64,000 nucleotides of DNA from Mesocentrotus franciscanus (taxonomy: Eukaryota > Echinodermata > Echinoidea > Camarodonta > Strongylocentrotidae): NCBI GenBank assembly GCA_037976565.1, contig CP137682.1, forward strand, positions 29,930,782-29,994,781, read 5' to 3'. Shown one piece after another: positions 58,901 through 64,000 of the stretch. Each line of letters opens with the position of its first letter. The first letter of the stretch is position 1. The notes below the pieces were generated by a model. That model saw only the letters and a list, made by a program, of their open reading frames with translations, was not told the DNA's origin and searched no databases. A program made the position numbers and the translations under genes.

Positions 58901-59456
58901 TTTTTTCTTGTGGAAGAATACCATACTATCAATTTCAGATTGAAGAGATTTTTCTTCAATAAATAAAATAAAATGACTAGGTTAAAATAGTTTAGAGCTT
59001 TGTATCACAATGTAGATGTCACGTGTATATGTAGTGATATCAATATGTCGATAGTAAGTGTTTACTCTGCTCTAGACTGTCAACATTTTGAAAAAAGCGC
59101 CTTTTTTCCCTTCTTTTTCTGCATACGAAAAATATATTTTCTACAAAAGCAACTTATTATAAACATAGATTATTAGCATTCATGAAAACATGTCACTGAG
59201 TATAATGAAGAAAAGTATTTCAGTTACAGTTCATCTCTGTATGATTACATCAAACGGTCAAACCGATCATTTCGATAAAAGCGTCCGATTGCATAATACT
59301 GCGAGATCGGAGAAAAGAAAGACATTTCCATTCCAAGTCCGAGTTGGTGATGCATAAAATGTTTATATCAGTAATATACAGAAAACGAAATTGATAAAGA
59401 AAATGAAATAAGAAATCTACATCACTTACCGGCAGTGAATTCGGCTGAACCGACAT
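46864..59456 (-). CDS. PLSCR: Phospholipid scramblase (9 coding exons, complete)
   Basis: Exons: 59430-59456, 58667-58817, 57819-57896, 56337-56413, 50119-50249, 49163-49283, 48400-48502, 47865-47923, 46864-46905. All junctions are GT..AG with matching phases. The joined frame is 789 bases, 262 residues plus stop. Family landmarks in order: short Pro/Gln-rich N terminus, [25 protein letters not shown], Cys-rich CCAGCCWC (palmitoylation region), [15 protein letters not shown] (matching the nuclear-import segment of human PLSCR1), [12 protein letters not shown] (calcium-binding loop) and a C-terminal membrane helix [16 protein letters not shown]. Scramblases are membrane proteins linked to calcium-triggered lipid redistribution and to transcriptional and immune roles. 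Human PLSCR1 has 318 residues, so this one has a short N terminus. Which paralogue it is cannot be decided here. The first residue of the calcium loop is Lys rather than Asp. Confidence 0.95.
47614..47855. mobile_element. MITE, TATATAGTTAAC-type termini (copy 2)
   Basis: Same family as 22703-22944 (ttcatacccttaccacgttt; gttgttaactgtatata at the other end). Lies in scramblase intron 8. Confidence 0.72.
47865..47923 (-). CDS. PLSCR: Scramblase coding exon 8
   Basis: 59 bases, phase 1 to 0: [19 protein letters not shown], the end of the calcium loop and most of the membrane helix. A MITE begins 9 bases after its donor. Confidence 0.95.
47976..48303. mobile_element. TIR element, CAGTGGC ends (hAT-like MITE)
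   Basis: Ends cagtggcttatc and ggatacgccactg form an imperfect inverted repeat. 328 bp in scramblase intron 7. No clear target duplication, so the class is tentative. Confidence 0.55.
48400..48502 (-). CDS. PLSCR: Scramblase coding exon 7
   Basis: 103 bases, phase 0 to 1: [20 protein letters not shown], then NFGVS. It holds the nuclear-import-like segment and the first half of the calcium loop, with Lys at loop position 1. Confidence 0.95.
49163..49283 (-). CDS. PLSCR: Scramblase coding exon 6
   Basis: 121 bases, phase 2 to 0: [19 protein letters not shown] and [18 protein letters not shown], aligned with the ISGPCVVCSCCGDVDFE segment of human PLSCR1. Confidence 0.95.
50119..50249 (-). CDS. 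PLSCR: Scramblase coding exon 5
   Basis: 131 bases, phase 0 to 2: [15 protein letters not shown], the cysteine-rich segment palmitoylated in mammals, then [15 protein letters not shown]. The preceding intron (50250-56336) is the gene's longest and full of retroelements. Confidence 0.95.
50361..50654 (+). mobile_element. tRNA-derived SINE
   Basis: Head gaggtgtcgtggtcaagttg with a B box ggttcgagtcc (50418-50428), body, and an (ATT)n tail (50625-50654). The 3' part (gtgtcaagtctgacagatat) recurs at 62476. Inserted antisense in scramblase intron 4. Confidence 0.85.
50625..50938 (-). mobile_element. tRNA-derived SINE, opposite orientation
   Basis: Minus-strand head GGTGCCGTGGTATAGTGATT with a B box GGTTCGAATCT, then SINE body. 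It shares the (ATT)n tail with the plus-strand SINE, so the two sit tail to tail. Confidence 0.8.
51648..51887 (-). pseudogene. LINE ORF2 C-terminal tail
   Basis: [17 protein letters not shown] and [16 protein letters not shown] are a common ending of this LINE group, confirming that the 3' end of the element is present. Confidence 0.8.
52286..53514 (-). pseudogene. LINE linker and reverse transcriptase
   Basis: Three separate frames: 53514-53278 ([25 protein letters not shown]), 53273-52950 ([16 protein letters not shown]) and 52792-52286 with [47 protein letters not shown] and the active site [14 protein letters not shown] text lies in another frame between 52950 and 52792. Frame breaks make it non-functional. 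Confidence 0.9.
53593..54573 (-). pseudogene. LINE endonuclease domain
   Basis: [59 protein letters not shown] and DDISDHFPI are all typical of the exonuclease/endonuclease/phosphatase fold in CR1/jockey-type LINEs. A one-base frameshift near 54650 separates it from the Zn-knuckle start, and a break follows near 53590. Confidence 0.9.
55200..56190. other. Scramblase intron 4, remaining part
   Basis: A 92-codon frame at 55485-55763 (minus) has no recognisable domain. I do not call it a gene. Confidence 0.4.
56190..56300. repeat. ~33-bp tandem repeat x3
   Basis: Three copies of catcataccagtcgtaacta plus a C-rich stretch, 37 bases downstream of the donor of scramblase exon 4. Confidence 0.85.
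56337..56413 (-). CDS. PLSCR: Scramblase coding exon 4
   Basis: 77 bases, phase 1 to 0: [20 protein letters not shown], matching CCGPSRPFTLRILDN of human PLSCR1. Donor gtgagt. Confidence 0.95.
57222..57426. repeat. 41-bp minisatellite x5
   Basis: Five near-perfect units of gtaatcactgcatggccggc + caggctttacgtgtgaatcgg. It contains a GGCCGGCC palindrome, lost by single changes in units 4 and 5. In scramblase intron 3. Confidence 0.95.
57819..57896 (-). CDS. PLSCR: Scramblase coding exon 3
   Basis: 78 bases, phase 1: [20 protein letters not shown], the segment that reads ETNNKYEIKNSFGQRVYF in human PLSCR1. Confidence 0.95.
57945..58285 (+). mobile_element. SINE or SINE composite, decayed
   Basis: A B box ggttcgagtccc (58018-58029) follows a diverged tRNA-like head. 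Body motifs match those of the SINE at 50361 (ggcactaaatgtcgtt, ctacgtttaccactctccat). Confidence 0.65.
58288..58611. repeat. ~63-67-bp minisatellite x5
   Basis: Units of cgaaaagctgtttttgcttg ... acgcatgcgcactattcctc ... ccctgatcacgagta, alternating between a gtaaactaacg and a gtatacg version. This implies duplication of dimers. In scramblase intron 2. Confidence 0.93.
58667..58817 (-). CDS. PLSCR: Scramblase coding exon 2
   Basis: 151 bases, phase 0 to 1: [15 protein letters not shown], then [19 protein letters not shown], the most typical N-terminal scramblase motif. Donor gtttgt. Confidence 0.95.
59430..59456 (-). CDS. PLSCR: Scramblase coding exon 1
   Basis: 27 bases: MSVQPNSLP, then donor gtaagt. 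Phase 0. The ATG is the only sensible start in frame with exon 2. If this exon were skipped, exon 2 begins with its own ATG. Confidence 0.85.
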
Positions 59457-59652
59457 CTTTAACTTCTGTAGAGCTTGACGATGTTAAGAAGAATTCCTAC
59501 TTTCAATGAGACGAGGAAACAGCAATAAATCTGGAATAAATAATAAATACAGTCATATGAATTATTCCGACGTTTATTATGGCACTGAAATTTACTGCTC
59601 CTTATATCTCGCATACTGTATTCAAACGTTAAATATTAGCATAATGATTCTG

Positions 59653-59724
59653 GACAGAGAAAGAGAAAGAGTGGGGGGCAGACAGAGATAGAGATAGAGA
59701 GGGGAGTGGGAAACAGTGAAAGAC

Positions 59725-59755
<31 letters not shown>

Positions 59756-59790
59756 AGAGAGAGAGAGAGAGAGGGGAGAGAGAGAAAGGG
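59653..59790. repeat. (GA)n microsatellite region
   Basis: Interrupted GA runs just upstream of the scramblase start codon exon (about 200-330 bases 5' of the ATG). Confidence 0.9.
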
Positions 59791-60196
59791 AAGGGGCTCA
59801 TTTAAGGCCAATTACATGTGCGTTTGTACTCCCTGTACACAGCTTACGTAAGGAAGATAAAACGTTGGGTAATGAGAATGAAATCTGCGTAATCATCTTT
59901 TCATCGATGATGAAATATTCTCCCACTTTTACTCATGACGAAGGCATTTTCCGCGAACAGAATTAGGGTCAAATTAACAGCACCATGCAAATTACATCAT
60001 CGGAACAATTTATATTAATCTAAGCACTTCACTAATTAAATCTGCTATAGTCATTGAGTACTTGGGAAATGAAGGAACAAAAGGATTTTTAGTCCATGCT
60101 GTATAATGAGCAATTTGCAAATTCGATGTTAATATTATCAAAGTACAAGAAATGCCATCAAATCTCCCTTCCTTTCTCTGTCTCTTTCCACCCTTC

Positions 60197-60292
60197 CTCT
60201 CTCCCCTTCTCTCTCTCTCTCCTCTCTCTCTCTCTTCCTCATTCTCTTTCGCGCTCTCTCTCTCTCCCTTATTCTTGCTCTTCCCTCTATGC
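60197..60292. repeat. (CT)n microsatellite region
   Basis: Interrupted CT runs; partly self-complementary with the GA region at 59653. Confidence 0.9.
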
Positions 60293-60414
60293 TTTATTTA
60301 GTCAACCGGAAACATAGGTTGTAGGCCTATAGGGTCCTCCTCGCAAACGGACATATACCAAAAAGATTTTGTCGATTTTTTTTTTTTGTTTTTTTAAATT
60401 AAAATTCATTATCC

Positions 60415-60600
60415 CTTTATTCAGATTCAGATTCAGATTAATTTTATTGGTCCATTTGGAAATTCAGTTTGTCAGCATTACATAGAGCACATGAACAATA
60501 TATACAATAGAAAATATAATACACAAATAGATAGTAGATAATAATGTAAGATGTCTTTCCCAAACATCTTTCTGTGTTATAATTCCTAATCCTACGTTTT
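60415..60600 (-). mobile_element. LINE 3'-end remnant
   Basis: attcagattcagattcagat followed by taattttattggtcc and a gradually unique sequence. On the minus strand this is a 3' UTR with a short hexamer tail, as in CR1/L2-type LINEs. No coding part. Confidence 0.5.
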
Positions 60601-61880
60601 ATAATTTTCGATCAAGATCAATAATTTTACAAAAATTGAGCTTTAAATTGCATACAAAGAGAAATCAAATCTGGTAACACTAACAGTGGTAATGACAAGC
60701 AATGATTGGAGGAAGTTCATTAGATGCTTCATTAACAGTCCAACTATATCATACTCAAACATCTATAATAATTGGTCCGCTTCCCGATTTGTGAACTTTT
60801 CATGTTCAACTCGGCTGGCTGCAAATGATGTTTGTTCTGTACAGCTTTCCATCTAAGCATCCCGTTGATTCGGGGAACCATGGTAACGGTGTTAATGCTA
60901 TTTTATTCATCCGCCAAATTCTCATCAGCAAATATAGAGCGAAAGTAAAGTGGGTTTAATTAGCGGGTGCCCGGCGCTGGGTTGGACTAGAATAGAAAGG
61001 TGAACGTCACCTCGAATGGGCCTTTTAACACAATAGATATCATGGATATAAGCTATGTTGTGTTCTAATAATTCAACAATTTTGCTGTTTTTTGTTACAG
61101 GTATAGGCCAATTATGTAAAACTGGTGCCTTGTCACTTATCATGGGCTGACCCAAAGACGGTTTTTTGGTACTGTTTTTTTGTTGGTCTAAGATGTCATG
61201 TCAAAAGCCCATTTGATTATCATATTATATCAAGACTATGATTTCTCTTTCACCACATCAATGTAATATACCCCCATACAGTTCCCCGGTGCAGTTCCAC
61301 ATTATCCAAGGCATCCCTTTGCTTGTTCGTTTATTTATATACTTCTTTACGTGCTTGTTAGGCTAGGGGTAGGCATGTGTATCTCTATAATACATGCATT
61401 ATTTAGAGCCAGCGTGTTCAGGGAAATATCATTTTGGTTCAAATACATTTTAACGCGCATTTCATTCAAGGCCATTTAAATGATTAGATATAAAGTGGAT
61501 TGTCAAATTGGATGTGCGATGCGATACCAGTCGATACATCACGTCTTTCTTATCTGTCACGATTGATAACAGCATGGAAAGTGCTTATTGGCCTTACGTT
61601 TGAGGATCGACACTACAAATTAGAGTTGAATATTATCATCTATACTTCATTCTGGCGATAAGCGACTTTTTGCCAATATCATGTAAGCCCTCCCTTTTTG
61701 GGCATGACAAAGCAACATTTCCTCCCCTTTCCGAGGCTTTGTTCTCCTATAAACGTCCTGTATTCCAGGGATCTATCATTTCACATTTCTCTTCATTTAT
61801 TCAGTTTGGTCTACTGAGCATTGGTGTAGCCTAGGGGCAGCAAATTGACACCCCAAGTAATAGGGTATGGGGGTGGTTCT
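60600..61880. other. Upstream intergenic region
   Basis: A 76-codon minus-strand frame at 60925-61155 has no recognised domain. Nothing else is supportable. Confidence 0.4.
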
Positions 61881-61881
61881 G

Positions 61882-62421
61882 GGCAAATCTAACTTTCTAT
61901 CATTCGGTGCATTCGCATTCGCTTGCATGGCTATATGTTTATTCTGCTTAAATGTATTCCACGCGTACCACTAATGGACCTACCGACTTCGAGAATTTAC
62001 AATGACATTTATACCACATCATATCCAAAACTTATATTTAAACCAGGACAGAGTACATAGGTTGGAACAAATATAAAGAGAGGAGGGAAAACAGGAGAAC
62101 CAGTATCCAAAAGTATAAAACTGTCTTCCCCCTCGCTGCCAAGCAATATTAATTGGGCATTGAGAACCGATTAGTCATTACGCCGAAAGTCCGATACATT
62201 CAAACTCGAACGGGTAAAAATTGATCAGATTGCCTTTTGAGCAGCTTTTACCCAAATTGACCATGCTGATGATTTTAGTGACCTGTTTTGTAAAATCCTA
62301 ATTGCGTCCAATCTTCAGCATTGACCTTCATGTTATTTGATTTCAAAATATTGGCATTGATTTGGCTCGAGTGCTTGGATGGGGGTAATACGTTTTTTAA
62401 ATTTTATATGGAAAATTATTC
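61882..62421. repeat. Inverted duplication, left arm
   Basis: Reverse complement of 63451-64000, with scattered small indels and substitutions (for example around 62145 and 61930), so it is not an exact mirror. Confidence 0.9.
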
Positions 62422-62446
62422 TACAGAATCAAACCACCTCATTATG

Positions 62447-62540
62447 TATGATGAATAATCAGGAGCGCCAGGTGTGTCAAGTCTGACAGACATGAAAGCT
62501 ATACAATAGCCCAATATTATTATATTATTATTATAATACC
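62447..62540 (+). mobile_element. 5'-truncated SINE
   Basis: gagcgccaggtgtgtcaagt and the ATT-rich tail match the 3' end of the SINE at 50361. Only the last ~90 bases are present, between the arms of the inverted duplication. Confidence 0.8.
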
Positions 62541-62950
62541 TTGTAGTAAAACATTCAATCCATTCATTTATTTCATTTTCTCCATAAAAAAAACATTGAA
62601 ACATACAAACATGATATACATGATATACAGATAAAAGATCGATTACAAGAAAAATACAAAAGGAAGGAGCAAACAAAATTTTATGGGAATGTGGGGTTAA
62701 CAAAAAGGGCAATTAGCCTTATGAACGTCAACCCCTTAAAAAGGTATACACTGTATTGATTGAGAAAAGAAAAAAGGAAAAAAGGCAGAGAAAACCAGAA
62801 CCCCAATACAACAGAAAACAAAGGGAAGGAGAAGGGAAGGGGAGGGGGAATACATAACAAAGTGCATTTACTAAAGCCTTACGTCATTTAATTTGATATT
62901 GAGTACAACGATAAAGATGGGATTTATACAATCGTTTAAAAATATTAATT

Positions 62951-63450
62951 NNNNNNNNNNNNNNNNNNNNNNNNNNNNNNNNNNNNNNNNNNNNNNNNNN
63001 NNNNNNNNNNNNNNNNNNNNNNNNNNNNNNNNNNNNNNNNNNNNNNNNNNNNNNNNNNNNNNNNNNNNNNNNNNNNNNNNNNNNNNNNNNNNNNNNNNNN
63101 NNNNNNNNNNNNNNNNNNNNNNNNNNNNNNNNNNNNNNNNNNNNNNNNNNNNNNNNNNNNNNNNNNNNNNNNNNNNNNNNNNNNNNNNNNNNNNNNNNNN
63201 NNNNNNNNNNNNNNNNNNNNNNNNNNNNNNNNNNNNNNNNNNNNNNNNNNNNNNNNNNNNNNNNNNNNNNNNNNNNNNNNNNNNNNNNNNNNNNNNNNNN
63301 NNNNNNNNNNNNNNNNNNNNNNNNNNNNNNNNNNNNNNNNNNNNNNNNNNNNNNNNNNNNNNNNNNNNNNNNNNNNNNNNNNNNNNNNNNNNNNNNNNNN
63401 NNNNNNNNNNNNNNNNNNNNNNNNNNNNNNNNNNNNNNNNNNNNNNNNNN
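62951..63450. other. Assembly gap (500 N)
   Basis: Exactly 500 Ns between the arms of the inverted duplication. The right arm starts at the first base after the gap. Confidence 0.99.
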
Positions 63451-64000
63451 GAATAATTTTCCATATAAAATTTAAAACGTATTACCCCCATCCAAGCACT
63501 CGAGCCAAATCAATGCCAATATTTTGAAATCAAATAACATGAAGGTCAATGCTGAAGATTGGACGCAATTAGGATTTTACAAAACAGGTCACTAAAATCA
63601 TCAGCATGGTCAATTTGGGTAAAAGCTGCTCTTCAAAGGCAATCTGATCAATTTTTACCCGTTCGAGTTTGAATGTATCGGACTTTCGGCGTAATGACTA
63701 ATCGGTTCTCAATGCCCAATTAATTTGCAGCGGAGGTGGGGAAGACAGTTTTATACTTTTGGATACTCGGGTTCTCCCGTTTTCCCTCCTCTCTTTATAT
63801 TTGTTCCAACCTATGTACTCTGTCCTGGTTTAAATATAAGTTTTGGATATGATGTGGTATAAATGTCATTGTAAATTTCTCGAAGTCGGTAGGTCCATTA
63901 GTGGTACGCGTGGAATACATTTAAGCAGAATAAACATAGCCTATCCAGGCATCCATGCAAGCGAATGCGAATGCACCGAATGATAGAAAGTTAGATTTGC
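63451..64000. repeat. Inverted duplication, right arm (runs off the window)
   Basis: Mirror copy of 61882-62421 beginning gaataattttccatataaaa at the gap edge. Confidence 0.9.

Noticed and set aside
60925..61155. 76-codon minus-strand frame upstream of the scramblase gene
   Set aside because: No recognisable family or supporting context.

Overview
This is animal nuclear DNA. It holds two intron-containing genes with consensus GT..AG splice sites, tRNA-derived SINEs, non-LTR and LTR retrotransposons, several MITE families, a large satellite array and two 500-base assembly gaps. Protein sequences and repeat types fit a marine invertebrate. A long inverted-repeat foldback element with tandem repeats in its outer arms recalls the TU elements described from sea urchins, so an echinoderm is my best guess, not proven.

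Layout. 1-15979 is a satellite array: about eight 0.94-1.01 kb monomers, two monomers enlarged to about 1.23 kb, one shortened unit, then two copies of a 2.17 kb higher-order unit carrying a GA-rich tract and a tRNA-Gly-like sequence. An N gap follows (15980-16479). 17764-24524 (minus strand) is a deoxyhypusine synthase gene in eight coding exons, with an apparent frameshift at the start of exon 7. 24696-42469 is a nest of mobile elements directly upstream of that gene: a TIR element is split by a 17.26 kb insertion with TTAA target duplication and 13-bp perfect terminal repeats (piggyBac-like ends, no transposase seen). That insertion holds a foldback element (25180-32517). The foldback's left arm holds an LTR element (26745-30283), and that element's 3' LTR holds a 735-bp hAT-like element. 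The rest of the insertion holds a tandem array, a TIR element with a dead L1-type reverse transcriptase, a polypyrimidine minisatellite and a hairpin MITE. 42470-46863 is intergenic, with a palindromic repeat cluster at its left. 46864-59456 (minus strand) is a complete phospholipid scramblase gene: nine coding exons, 262 codons, intact frame. Its large intron 4 carries a decayed LINE and two tail-to-tail SINEs. 59457-64000 is upstream DNA with microsatellites and a >540-bp inverted duplication around the second gap (62951-63450).

The two genes are unrelated housekeeping-type genes in the same orientation: one makes the hypusine precursor on eIF5A, the other is a palmitoylated type II membrane protein. 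Nothing suggests they act together. The most unusual biology is in the repeats: the five-level nest with an empty foldback site preserved nearby, an LTR element whose primer-binding region copies about the 3' 60 nt of tRNA-Leu with CCA and a G at the wobble position (as expected from reverse transcription of inosine), and a satellite hairpin whose arms co-vary.
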